Assembly (NCBI GenBank): GCA_002842695.1
Contig: PHDT01000007.1
Span: 124,001 to 188,000 of the forward strand
Source of the DNA: Bacteroidetes bacterium HGW-Bacteroidetes-10
GTDB lineage: Bacteria > Bacteroidota > Bacteroidia > Bacteroidales > UBA932
DNA length: 64,000 nt
Reading direction: 5' to 3'
Shown here: positions 27,011-36,026 of the stretch, one piece after another
Position numbering within the stretch: the first letter of the stretch is position 1
Layout: each line of letters starts with the position of its first letter
Translations under genes and position numbers: made by a program
The notes under the pieces: generated by a model
Seen by the model: the letters and a program-made list of their open reading frames with translations, nothing else
Database searches by the model: none
What the model was told of the DNA's origin: nothing

Positions 27011-27019
27011 CTTCAGGAT

Positions 27020-27931
27020 ATGCAGACAACATCAAGGATTTTAATGGTAAGGCCGGTGAAATTCGGCTTCAATGAACAGACTGCTGTAAACAACTCTTTT
27101 CAGAGAAGAGGTCTGGAGCTTTCAGCACAGGAGATGGCTCTTGCAGAGTTCGACAATTTTGTACAGCTGCTAAAGGCGAGCGGAGTAGATGTTACAGTGG
27201 TGGAGGATACCCCTGAACCCCATACCCCGGATTCAATTTTCCCCAATAACTGGTTTTCAACCCACGAATCGGGAGAGCTTGTGCTCTACCCAATGTGCGC
27301 TCCAAACAGAAGACTGGAGAGAAAAGAGGCAGTCCTTAAAGCAATAAATGAGATAGGGCACAATGGCAAGATGAAGCGAATAGTTGACCTTACCTCCTGG
27401 GAAGAGAAAAATCTCTTTCTTGAAGGGACAGGCAGTCTTATACTTGACCGCCCAAATAAAATGGCTTTCGTATGCCGCTCTCCAAGAAGCGACGAAAAGG
27501 TGCTGGAGAGGTTTTGCGAAGAGCTGGATTACGAATACTTCATTTTTGATGCTACAGACAACAACGGCTCGCTTATTTACCACACAAATGTGATGATGTG
27601 CATAGGCGAAAAATTTGTGGTAGCCTGTCTTGACTCAATCAGGAATATCGAGGAGAGAGAAAACTTCATAGGATTTGTTGAAGATTGCGATAAGGAGCTT
27701 GTCGAGATTTCAATGGAGCAGATGGAAAATTTTGCAGGGAACATGCTTCAGCTTCGCGGAAAGGGCGGCGAGCCTCTGCTTATTATGTCTGCTACTGCAA
27801 AGAGATCACTCACTGCAGAGCAGCTGGCAACACTCTCATCTTATTGCAGGATTATCGCTCCGGAACTGGAATCAATAGAGACTAACGGCGGCGGCTCTGC
27901 CCGCTGCATGATTGCAGAGATATATTTTTAG
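27020..27931 (+). CDS. ctlX: citrulline utilisation hydrolase (CtlX-type amidinotransferase fold)
   Basis: The 303-aa protein belongs to the pentein (arginine deiminase/DDAH) fold. TPDSIFPNNWFSTHESGELVLYPM near 69-93, EGTGSLILDR, NGSLIYHTNVMMCIG and the C-terminal GGGSARCM with nucleophile C296 are the conserved elements. Relatives named CtlX are linked to citrulline breakdown to ornithine, and the gene directly follows rocD, supporting that use. The exact reaction is not proven from sequence. Confidence 0.8.
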   Translation: MQTTSRILMVRPVKFGFNEQTAVNNSFQRRGLELSAQEMALAEFDNFVQLLKASGVDVTVVEDTPEPHTPDSIFPNNWFSTHESGELVLYPMCAPNRRLERKEAVLKAINEIGHNGKMKRIVDLTSWEEKNLFLEGTGSLILDRPNKMAFVCRSPRSDEKVLERFCEELDYEYFIFDATDNNGSLIYHTNVMMCIGEKFVVACLDSIRNIEERENFIGFVEDCDKELVEISMEQMENFAGNMLQLRGKGGEPLLIMSATAKRSLTAEQLATLSSYCRIIAPELESIETNGGGSARCMIAEIYF

Positions 27932-27965
27932 CGGACAGATTCAGCATTGATTAAGGAGTAACCTT

Positions 27966-29924
27966 TTAATTGTCGTCCTCCTTGAGGTAACCACTTCTGT
28001 ATGCAGCCAGCAGCCTGGTCAGATCCTCAATCTGACGCATTAATTCTGCGCCTATATCTGTATCCCTTACCAGTCTGCGCTTATTGCTAAACTCCAGTAC
28101 CGTGGTTACTGATATGATGTCGTGCCCCTCTTCAATTGCCCTCTTTGCAGACTCAAATGGTTCATGCTGAACAAGCATCAGCCCGTGAGAATTGTATATA
28201 AGCGTATACCCTGCTATGCCTGTTTCAGGCTGATATGCTTTTGAGTAGCCTCCGTCAATAACCAGCAATTTTCCTTCTGCCTTGATTGGAGATTCTCCCT
28301 TTCCTGTTTTTACAGGTATGTGACCATTAATGATATGGGATACCTTTGAGTCTTCAACTCCAAACTCCTGAAGAATCATTTCGCAGATCTCGCGGCTGTT
28401 CTTAAGCTGGTAGTAGTGTCCCTTTTTCTCTTTGTGAGTCTCCTTTTCTGCAATGAAGTATCTCTCGAATGTGGTCATTCTGTCCTTGTCGAAAGGCGGA
28501 GAAGACGGGCCGCACCACAAATACCATATAAAGTCGGTCGCATACTGCTTCTCCCGCTTTTTCTCCTCAAAATATGCCTGTCTGATTATCTGGTCTACCT
28601 TGTCAAATAGAGCCCTGCCTGAATATTCAATACCCCTTATGCTGACTTTTTTGAAAGTGCCATCTTCATTAAGCGGCACAGAGCCGTGATAAAGAAGGTT
28701 TGAATTCTTTACCAGATAGAGTGAGCCGTTTGCATAAATGCAGCGCATATGCTTGCGGAGCTTTTCACTGTGGGTAAAGTAGTGCTTCATTATATCCATC
28801 ACCTCGCGCTCGTCATCCGTAAGCAAATATGGATTTGAAGGATCAATTGTAGGGAAGAAGTTATCACGAAGCAGATACTCCTTTCCCTCCAGAATTATTG
28901 TACCCTTTTTAAAATCAATTTTATGAAGAAGTTTTCTCTCCTCCATATTAAACTCAGGGTTGCGGTTAATAACCTCTCCTTCCAGCTTGAACTGAATGAT
29001 TGCTATCGCTTTGTGCATCTGTGAAACCAGCTTCATATGCTTCTGCTTTACCGGTTCATCCTCCCGTGCTTTAGGCTTGAAGAGATTGCAGGCATCTTCG
29101 CCATAAACCTCCATTGCAAAGGTGGCAAGAGGAAGCAGGTTGATTCCGTACCCATCCTCGAGTGTTGAGAGATTTCCGTAACGAAGGCTCATCCTCAGAA
29201 CATTTGCTATGCAGGCTTCACTGCCGGAGGCAGCTCCCATCCAGACAAGGTCATGGTTGCCCCACTGAATGTCAAAACTATGATAATCGCACAAAAGATC
29301 CATGATAATATGGGCTCCCGGACCTCTGTCGTAAATGTCACCTACAATATGAAGGTGGTCAATTGTGAGCCTCTGAATAATCCGGCTCATGGCAACTATA
29401 AAGTTCTCTGCCCTGCCGGTGGTCACTATGGTGGAGATGATAGCATGAACATAATCCAGTTTATTTGGATCAGTTTTGAATTCATGAAGAAGCTCCTGAA
29501 TAATGTATGAGAATTCGGCAGGAAGAGCCTTTCTCACTTTTGATCTTGTATATTTTGAAGATACATTGCTAAGCACGCTGAGCAGCTGCAGAAGCACCAT
29601 TCTGTACCAGTCTTCAATTTCCTTCTCCCTGGCCTTGATAACCTTAAGCTTCTCCTCCGGATAGTAAATAAGTGTGCAGAGTTCTCTTTTCTCCCACTCC
29701 CTGAGCCGGTGACCAAATATATCCTCCACCTTTTTTCTGATTACACCCGATGCATTTTTGAGAACATGCTGGAAAGCTTCATGCTCTCCGTGAATGTCGG
29801 TTAGAAAATGCTCAGTCCCCTTAGGGAGGTTAAGAATTGCTTCAAGATTTATTATCTCTGTGCTTGCCGCAGAAATTGTCGGAAAGCTTTTTGACAGCAG
29901 TTGCAGGTATTTTAAATCCCTCAT
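27966..29924 (-). CDS. fbp: fructose-1,6-bisphosphatase class III
   Basis: This gluconeogenic phosphatase of 652 aa is a metallophosphoesterase of the class III family found in Firmicutes and Bacteroidota. Motifs include FLTDIHGEHEAFQHVLKNA, HIVGDIYDRGPGAH, IQWGNHDLVWMGAASGS and INGHIPVKTGKGESP. It begins 5 bases after the end of the hybrid histidine kinase gene upstream and is probably cotranscribed with it. Length is normal. Confidence 0.95.
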   Translation of the reverse strand: MRDLKYLQLLSKSFPTISAASTEIINLEAILNLPKGTEHFLTDIHGEHEAFQHVLKNASGVIRKKVEDIFGHRLREWEKRELCTLIYYPEEKLKVIKAREKEIEDWYRMVLLQLLSVLSNVSSKYTRSKVRKALPAEFSYIIQELLHEFKTDPNKLDYVHAIISTIVTTGRAENFIVAMSRIIQRLTIDHLHIVGDIYDRGPGAHIIMDLLCDYHSFDIQWGNHDLVWMGAASGSEACIANVLRMSLRYGNLSTLEDGYGINLLPLATFAMEVYGEDACNLFKPKAREDEPVKQKHMKLVSQMHKAIAIIQFKLEGEVINRNPEFNMEERKLLHKIDFKKGTIILEGKEYLLRDNFFPTIDPSNPYLLTDDEREVMDIMKHYFTHSEKLRKHMRCIYANGSLYLVKNSNLLYHGSVPLNEDGTFKKVSIRGIEYSGRALFDKVDQIIRQAYFEEKKREKQYATDFIWYLWCGPSSPPFDKDRMTTFERYFIAEKETHKEKKGHYYQLKNSREICEMILQEFGVEDSKVSHIINGHIPVKTGKGESPIKAEGKLLVIDGGYSKAYQPETGIAGYTLIYNSHGLMLVQHEPFESAKRAIEEGHDIISVTTVLEFSNKRRLVRDTDIGAELMRQIEDLTRLLAAYRSGYLKEDDN

Positions 29925-29929
29925 TAAAG

Positions 29930-32900
29930 TTATCTGTTTAAGTATTTTTCAATTACCGAAAGCATAAGAGTTGACTTTACCGGTTTGGTAAGCACTTCAT
30001 TGCACCCGGCTTCAATTGCCTCAAGGTGATCAGATTCAAACGCATTTGCTGTTAGAGCTATTACCGGAATATCGTTAGGGATTTTCCTGATCTCTTTAGT
30101 TGCAGTGAGCCCGTCCATAACAGGCATCTTTATATCCATCAGAATAATGTCAGGATTGAATTCCTTCAGATATGACAGAGCCTGCTCACCATTAACAGCT
30201 CTGAGTACCTCGTATTTTTTAGACAGGATAATATCCACAAGCATAAAGTTGCTGTCAAGGTCTTCGGTTACTAATATCTTTTTCCTGTCTGATTCATTTT
30301 TTGCTGCTCTGCTGAAGCTCTCGTCAGAGAAAAAAAGAGGGCCACCTGGCGCATGAGGAGAGTTATCTTCTGCAGCAGCTACTCTTGTTTCAATATCGTA
30401 AGGTATGGTATAATGGAAAGAGCTACCTTTTCCCATAACAGATTCAACCCAGATTTTCCCGCCGAATTTTTCAACAATTGCTTTACAGATAGAGAGTCCC
30501 AGACCCGTACCTTTCTCGTGCTCATCAGTCTTATAAAACCGGCTGAAGATATTCTCAAGAGCCTCTTCCGGAATACCCTTCCCGGTGTCGCTAACAACAA
30601 CCTCTACCCAATCCTTCCGGAAACTATATTCAATTTTAATCTCTCCCTTCTCGGTGAATTTCAATGCATTACTCACCAGATTGCTGATTATTTGTCTGTT
30701 TCTGACAATATCTGCGCAAATATCCCTTTTCTCCTGGGGCTTGACAGTAATAATCTTTACATCTTTCTTAAGATTAAGCCTGCTTACATCTGCAATTTGT
30801 TCAATCTGAGACCCCAGGTCAAATCTTGTGAACTCAAATACCATACTGTTGGATTCAATCCTTGAGATGTCGAGTATATCACTTATGAGAGTCATAAGAG
30901 TCTTTGAGTTGCTGTTAATAATTGAAGAAAACTCTGCCTTCTCTTCAGCTGAATATGATGGGTCAGAGATAAGGTTTGCAAAGCCAACAATTCCGTTAAG
31001 TGGAGTTCTAATCTCATGACTCATATTGGAGAGAAATGAGCTCTTGAGTCTGTCGCTCTCTTCTGCTTTAAGTTTTGCTTCCAGCAACTCATATTCCCGT
31101 TTCTTAAGAGCATCAATATTAATATCCATTCCGTAAAGAAAGCGCGTTTCGCCGCCCATTGAACGGGCAGATGAGTATACAATTCCTCGTCTTTCCCACC
31201 ACTCCCAATTTCCGTCGTTATTGATTGAAAGACGATATTCAACTGTAAAGCTTTTTGTCTGCTGCAGTTTTAGTTTCTCGTATGACAATGCAAGCTTGTC
31301 ACGGTCGTCAGGGTGAACTATGTCCAGAAAATTTTTGTGAGTGACAAATTTATTTCCTGAGGAGCCAAAGATGTTTTCGTAGTTTTCAACCACAACAAAT
31401 TGCTTGGTGTTGGTATTGTAGAACCAGATGAAAGATTTTGCAGATTCAAGCGCAAGCTGCAGATACCTCTTCTGTTTGATAAAGTCAGTGACATCCCTCA
31501 TAACCAGTACAACCTGACTTACATTGCCCACGGGGTCAAGAACAGGGGTTATGTTTCCTGCAATATATCTCGACTCTCTCTCTCTGTAATCAATTCGGGT
31601 ATTTTCCGGGATGCGGAGAGACTCCTTTCTCTCTGCCGCCTCCACAATGAGATTGCGAATACTTTCGTTTTCTTCGCTCTGACTTGTGTTGAATACTTCG
31701 TGGAACTTCTTCCCGATCATCCCTCTTTTGTATTCGGATAGTTCCTGAGCTGCATAGTTTGCATCAATTATTGAAAAATCAGGGGAGAAAGAAATTACCC
31801 CCTCTTTCATAACTGATAGGGTGTTGTTCAAAAGATCTTTTCTGCGTATATTCTCCTTGGTGAGCCTCATTAGTTCCTTGTTTAACATCCTGTAGCGGAA
31901 ATGATAGACAGCAAATACCATAAAGGATGTAAGCAGTAAAAGGATGAAAGCAAGAAACAGCTGGACCTCTGTGCGATAATCGTCATAAAGACTTGGAGGT
32001 TTATTTAGGATAGTTGCACCCTTAGGCAACTTGTCGCCCGAGATGTTCCACTTCCTGAGCTTTGAAAAATCAAAAGAGAGATTGTAATTGCTTAAAGTAT
32101 CCCTGATTAATTTTCCGGGATTGTCAAGGAGCCACTGAGCCTTCTCTGCTATTGCATATCCCTGGTCCCAGCTCGAAACCGTATAACCGCCTATAACTCC
32201 GGTGCCCATCATCAGGTTTTGAATCCCAAAAACAGGTATGTTTTCGATTCTTGAAAGAAATGGATAGCTGATATTTTTGAATTTGTAATTACCAACCGTA
32301 TCTGTCATCCATGAAGATAATATGGCAAATGAGTTGAGAGGCATGGAATTAATCTTCTTAATGAATTCGCCAAATTCAAGCCCTTTTGGGGAGAGAAATT
32401 CAAAATTTACATGATTGTCAATCTTATCTGTGATTCTCTTTGCATATTCTGCCTCCCTCTCCCCATACTGAGTATCGTCAGAAATAAAAAGAATCTTAGA
32501 TGTATTTGGAAAAAGCTCCATTCCAAGTTCAATATTCTCCTGAACAGGGATTGTCGATAAGACATATGAAACATCTTTTCTAAGTTCACCTCCAACTCCT
32601 TCAAGTTTTATGCAAAGCACAGGAGGAAGGTTGCCATGAGTTCCGTCCATTGACATAATGAGGTCAAGAGCATCTATATCTGTGGCAAGAATGAGGTCTA
32701 TGCCGCTCATCCTGTATGCCCGCCATGAGTTGTTGAGCATGTTGAGCATCTCCTCTCTGTTCCTGTCTCCGTTTCCGTTCAGAAACATAGATGTAATGCG
32801 TGTCTGGGTTTTCTTTCCGGAGTGATAACTCGAGAACCCGGAGGTAATCTCCCGGAGTCTTTCATTGCTTCTCTCCTTAGAATAGATTATCAGAATCCGC

Positions 32901-33016
32901 TTACTCACAGACATGGAATCTGTACCGGCAATATCTGCTGCATTCTGAGCATAAGCAGACGATACCTGTATGCAAGCCATGAAAAAAATCAGGATGGGCA
33001 GTAATAGTTTTTGCAT
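29930..33016 (-). CDS. hybrid sensor histidine kinase with ABC-type substrate-binding sensor domain
   Basis: The start at 33016 (MQKLLLPILIFFMACIQ) gives a signal peptide; an upstream ATG at 33055 would lie inside the -7 box. In order: a periplasmic domain like ABC substrate-binding proteins (roughly 45-350), a membrane span (about 365-385), two PAS-type domains, HisKA with SHEIRTP (H at about 667 from this start), HATPase with DTGKGIPEEA and GTGLGLSICKAIVEKFGG, and a C-terminal receiver with ILMDIKMPVMDG. It senses an unknown ligand outside the membrane and phosphorylates its own receiver; no separate response regulator lies next to it. fbp follows 5 bases on. Confidence 0.9.
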   Translation of the reverse strand: MQKLLLPILIFFMACIQVSSAYAQNAADIAGTDSMSVSKRILIIYSKERSNERLREITSGFSSYHSGKKTQTRITSMFLNGNGDRNREEMLNMLNNSWRAYRMSGIDLILATDIDALDLIMSMDGTHGNLPPVLCIKLEGVGGELRKDVSYVLSTIPVQENIELGMELFPNTSKILFISDDTQYGEREAEYAKRITDKIDNHVNFEFLSPKGLEFGEFIKKINSMPLNSFAILSSWMTDTVGNYKFKNISYPFLSRIENIPVFGIQNLMMGTGVIGGYTVSSWDQGYAIAEKAQWLLDNPGKLIRDTLSNYNLSFDFSKLRKWNISGDKLPKGATILNKPPSLYDDYRTEVQLFLAFILLLLTSFMVFAVYHFRYRMLNKELMRLTKENIRRKDLLNNTLSVMKEGVISFSPDFSIIDANYAAQELSEYKRGMIGKKFHEVFNTSQSEENESIRNLIVEAAERKESLRIPENTRIDYRERESRYIAGNITPVLDPVGNVSQVVLVMRDVTDFIKQKRYLQLALESAKSFIWFYNTNTKQFVVVENYENIFGSSGNKFVTHKNFLDIVHPDDRDKLALSYEKLKLQQTKSFTVEYRLSINNDGNWEWWERRGIVYSSARSMGGETRFLYGMDINIDALKKREYELLEAKLKAEESDRLKSSFLSNMSHEIRTPLNGIVGFANLISDPSYSAEEKAEFSSIINSNSKTLMTLISDILDISRIESNSMVFEFTRFDLGSQIEQIADVSRLNLKKDVKIITVKPQEKRDICADIVRNRQIISNLVSNALKFTEKGEIKIEYSFRKDWVEVVVSDTGKGIPEEALENIFSRFYKTDEHEKGTGLGLSICKAIVEKFGGKIWVESVMGKGSSFHYTIPYDIETRVAAAEDNSPHAPGGPLFFSDESFSRAAKNESDRKKILVTEDLDSNFMLVDIILSKKYEVLRAVNGEQALSYLKEFNPDIILMDIKMPVMDGLTATKEIRKIPNDIPVIALTANAFESDHLEAIEAGCNEVLTKPVKSTLMLSVIEKYLNR

Positions 33017-33052
33017 AGGTCGTCCGGTTGGTTTGTACGATGTTAGAATAAT

Positions 33053-33060
33053 CAAAGTTA
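33053..33060 (-). promoter_or_regulatory. -7 box of the hybrid kinase-fbp unit
   Basis: The minus strand reads TAACTTTG, matching TAnnTTTG. It supports translation from 33016 rather than 33055. Confidence 0.5.
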
Positions 33061-33085
33061 ATAAAAATTACTTGAGAACTTTTCC

Positions 33086-33093
33086 TAAATTTG
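33086..33093 (+). promoter_or_regulatory. -7 box of sodB
   Basis: TAAATTTG matches TAnnTTTG and lies 33 bases before the sodB start. The -33 is unclear. Confidence 0.45.
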
Positions 33094-33126
33094 TTACATC
33101 ATCACCATTATTAATATCTAATAATT

Positions 33127-33702
33127 ATGAAATTCGAATTACCAAAGCTGGCTTACGAGGCAAACGCCCTTGAACCGGCAATCAGCAGCCAGACAATTGC
33201 CTTTCACTACGGGAAACACCATCAGGCGTATGTAAATAACCTTAACGCCATGGTTGTTGGAACTCCTTTTGAGAATATGGGTCTGGAGGATATTATCAGA
33301 AAGTCAGAAGGCGGCATTTTCAATAACGCTGCACAGGTTTGGAATCACACATTCTACTTTAACTGCTTTACTCCTGGAGGAGCAGGAGAACCTTCAGAAG
33401 ATCTGCTTGAAGCCATTGAAGAGACATGGGATTCATTCGAGAATTTCAAGAAAGAGTTTAATACCGCAGCCGCCACGCTGTTTGGCTCAGGCTGGGCATG
33501 GCTGGTTAAAGACAAAGATGGCAGACTCTCAATTATCAAGGAGAGTAATGCCGGAACACCTCTCACCAAAAACCTTGAGCCTGTTCTTACATTTGATGTG
33601 TGGGAACATGCATACTATCTGGATTATCAGAACAGGAGAGCAGACTACCTTGAGGCTCTGTGGAAAATTATCGACTGGGAGGCAGTAAACGCAAGATATT
33701 AG
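33127..33702 (+). CDS. sodB: superoxide dismutase (Fe/Mn type)
   Basis: This cytoplasmic enzyme converts superoxide to oxygen and hydrogen peroxide. The 191-aa sequence has the metal ligands in IAFHYGKHHQAYVNNLN, AQVWNHTFYFNC, and DVWEHAYYLDYQNRRADYLE. GSGWAWLV and the FTPGGAGEPS region are typical for iron or cambialistic enzymes of Bacteroidales. Monocistronic with a terminator shared with the convergent MATE gene. Confidence 0.95.
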   Translation: MKFELPKLAYEANALEPAISSQTIAFHYGKHHQAYVNNLNAMVVGTPFENMGLEDIIRKSEGGIFNNAAQVWNHTFYFNCFTPGGAGEPSEDLLEAIEETWDSFENFKKEFNTAAATLFGSGWAWLVKDKDGRLSIIKESNAGTPLTKNLEPVLTFDVWEHAYYLDYQNRRADYLEALWKIIDWEAVNARY

Positions 33703-33722
33703 ACCTCTCTTCTTTGAGAAAA

Positions 33723-35030
33723 TCAGGAGGTTGCCGGTATTTTTCCGGTAACCTCTTTTTTTGCAAATATCGTCATGAGAACACTTCTTACAATAAGGTG
33801 CATTGCATAAGCAAGGTAGAGCGCCTGTATTCCAATAATGCTCTCTGTAATGTAGAATGTTGCGAAGAATGCAATAGCAGATGCTATCATGACATTTCGG
33901 ATTGCAGAAGCAGCTGTTGCTCCAATGTAAATTCCATCCCACATAAAAGCAATACAACTTATCAGAGGAATTATGAGCAGCCACGGAAGGAATGGGGCAG
34001 AAGCTGCAATTACTTCGCTGTTATTTGTAAGCAGGCGGATTATTGGTTCACCGGCTGCTACATAAGCTAATGTGGAGAGGGCCGCAACTATAAATGTCCA
34101 GAAGAAGAGCCCTTTAATTGCCTTCTTTAGTGAAGGGAGGTCTCTCGCACCAATGTACCTTCCTGTTAGAGCCTCTCCTGCATAGGCAAACCCGTCTACC
34201 AGATATGAGTATAAAAGCATAAGCTTCATCATGATGGTGCTTACTGCAAGCAGTTCGTCGCCGTACCTTGCAGAGAGACTGGTAAAGCCTGAATAGATAA
34301 GCAGCAGACTTGTAGATCTGATAAAAAGATTGCCGTTGAGAATAAAGAAATTCTTCATCTCCTTAAGCTTAAGACTCGCTTTGACATTTATATAATGAAA
34401 CAGTTTTCTGTAATATACGGTAAGAAGAATAAGGGCGGTGAAAAGTCCTGCATACTGTGCAGCAACAGTTCCCAGGGCAATTCCTGAGATGCCCATTCCC
34501 AGTGTTATAGCAAAAAGAAGGCTTAGCAGCAGGTTGAGTACGTTTATCAGGATATCAGTTACCATAGGACTGATTGTGTTCTGCATACCAATAAACCACC
34601 CCTTGAATGCAAAAAGGGAAAGTGTAGCGGGTGCAGCCCAGATTCTTATAAAGAAATATTCTCTGGCCATCCTCTCAACATCGGGGGAGCATTCAACAAT
34701 TGAGAACGCTGCCGTAATGTAAACATATTGAATTGCCATAATTGCCAGAGCTGCTGCAAGGGCTGTCCCCACAGCCTGAACCAGTACCTTAATGCTGTCC
34801 CGGAAGTCTCGCCTCCCGTATGCCTGGGCAGCATATCCGCCTGTTCCAACCCGCAGAAAGCCCATGTTCCAGTAGAGAAGGTCAAAAAGCATGGTTCCAA
34901 TTGCAATACCTCCAATTGAGGCTGCGTCGCCAAGCCTTCCGGCAATGGCAAGATCTACCATACCAACGAGCGGAACCGTAATATTTGCAAGGATACTTGG
35001 AGTCGCAAGCCTGAGGATTTTTCTGTTCAT
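33723..35030 (-). CDS. MATE family efflux transporter
   Basis: The 435-aa inner-membrane protein has twelve hydrophobic spans in two similar halves. LRLATPSILANITVPLVGMVDLAIAGRLGD at the N-terminus is the usual MATE opening, and a second related segment begins near residue 225. It resembles the DinF-like branch. Substrate is unknown; MATE proteins export cationic drugs or metabolites with sodium or protons. It begins 3 bases after rsgA ends, so the pair is cotranscribed. Confidence 0.9.
   Translation of the reverse strand: MNRKILRLATPSILANITVPLVGMVDLAIAGRLGDAASIGGIAIGTMLFDLLYWNMGFLRVGTGGYAAQAYGRRDFRDSIKVLVQAVGTALAAALAIMAIQYVYITAAFSIVECSPDVERMAREYFFIRIWAAPATLSLFAFKGWFIGMQNTISPMVTDILINVLNLLLSLLFAITLGMGISGIALGTVAAQYAGLFTALILLTVYYRKLFHYINVKASLKLKEMKNFFILNGNLFIRSTSLLLIYSGFTSLSARYGDELLAVSTIMMKLMLLYSYLVDGFAYAGEALTGRYIGARDLPSLKKAIKGLFFWTFIVAALSTLAYVAAGEPIIRLLTNNSEVIAASAPFLPWLLIIPLISCIAFMWDGIYIGATAASAIRNVMIASAIAFFATFYITESIIGIQALYLAYAMHLIVRSVLMTIFAKKEVTGKIPATS
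33727..33762 (+). terminator. terminator between sodB and the MATE gene
   Basis: GAGGTTGCCGG and CCGGTAACCTC pair (one mismatch) before a T-run. The structure overlaps the last codons of the convergent MATE gene. Confidence 0.8.
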
Positions 35031-35033
35031 AGG

Positions 35034-35972
35034 CTACCTGTATTTCTCCTCCTCTTCGAGCATTCCAAGATAAGATATGTATCTGTCTGCCGATATTCTT
35101 CCATCCTCAACAGCCTCCTTGACTGCGCACCCGGGTTCGTGAGTATGTGTGCAAGGAGCAAATCTGCAGTTATCGGATATCCGGAGCATTTCAGGAAAGT
35201 AGTGGCTTAACTCCTCCTTTGCCATTTCAATTAACCCGAATCCCTTTATGCCAGGCGTATCGATTATGAATCCGCCTGTAGCGAGAGGGTGCATCTCATA
35301 AAATGTAGTGGTGTGTTTACCCTGCTGATGGTAGTCAGAAATCTCACCTGTACGCAGCACCAGTTTACTGTCCAGGGCGTTTATCAGAGAAGATTTTCCA
35401 ACACCTGACTGTCCGGAAAAGAGAGTCACCTTTCCGTTACACTCCTCTCTGAGCAGATTCAGGTTATAACCCGTATGTGCCGAGATTTCAATAATTTCGT
35501 AGCCGGCGCCTTCATAAATCTCCTTAAACCCGGCAAGCATCTCTGTGTAATTCTCGTCAATCAGGTCAAATTTATTGAGAATTAGTTTGACAGGAACCCT
35601 GTATGCCTCGCATGTGACAAGAAACCTGTCAATGAAGGCACTCTTGGTTTCAGGAAAATCAAGAGTGACAATCAGAAATGCAATGTCAATGTTAGAGGCA
35701 ATGATATGTGCCTCTCGCGACAGATTTGTGGACTTTCTTATAATATAATTCCTTCTGGGATGGATTGCGGTAATCATTCCCTTCCCTTCGTCTCCGGGGT
35801 CATAATCCACAATGTCTCCAACAGCCAGGGGATTTGTAGTCCGCGAATCCTTCATCCGCAGCCTTCCCCTTACAACGCATGTTACCGGATCCCATACGGG
35901 AAGCGGACTCACCAAATAGTGGCTGCCGGTGTGTTTCACTACCGTAGCTGTCTCTTGCCTGTTCTTTTCCAC
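35034..35972 (-). CDS. rsgA: ribosome small-subunit-dependent GTPase A
   Basis: RsgA checks late 30S maturation. The 312-aa protein has an OB-fold N-terminus, circularly permuted GTPase motifs (LNKFDLID G4, FSGQSGVGKSSLIN G1, DTPGIKGFGL G3) and a zinc knuckle CRFAPCTHTHEPGCAV near the C-terminus. The start codon is GTG at 35972, only about 7 bases past a TATATTCG box, so the mRNA is probably leaderless or nearly so. It precedes the MATE gene and is divergent from the prenyl synthase. Confidence 0.93.
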   Translation of the reverse strand: MEKNRQETATVVKHTGSHYLVSPLPVWDPVTCVVRGRLRMKDSRTTNPLAVGDIVDYDPGDEGKGMITAIHPRRNYIIRKSTNLSREAHIIASNIDIAFLIVTLDFPETKSAFIDRFLVTCEAYRVPVKLILNKFDLIDENYTEMLAGFKEIYEGAGYEIIEISAHTGYNLNLLREECNGKVTLFSGQSGVGKSSLINALDSKLVLRTGEISDYHQQGKHTTTFYEMHPLATGGFIIDTPGIKGFGLIEMAKEELSHYFPEMLRISDNCRFAPCTHTHEPGCAVKEAVEDGRISADRYISYLGMLEEEEKYR

Positions 35973-36019
35973 GGGTGCGAATATACGAATTTGTATAAAA
36001 AAGGTTTAACTTCGCACCC
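35973..36019. promoter_or_regulatory. mirror-image promoters between rsgA and the prenyl synthase
   Basis: GGGTGCGAA (35973-35981) and TTCGCACCC (36011-36019) form a perfect 9-bp inverted repeat. On each strand TTCGCACCC is preceded by TAta or TAac, giving TATATTCG (minus) and TAACTTCG (plus) as -7 boxes. Confidence 0.55.
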
Positions 36020-36026
36020 ACATTAA

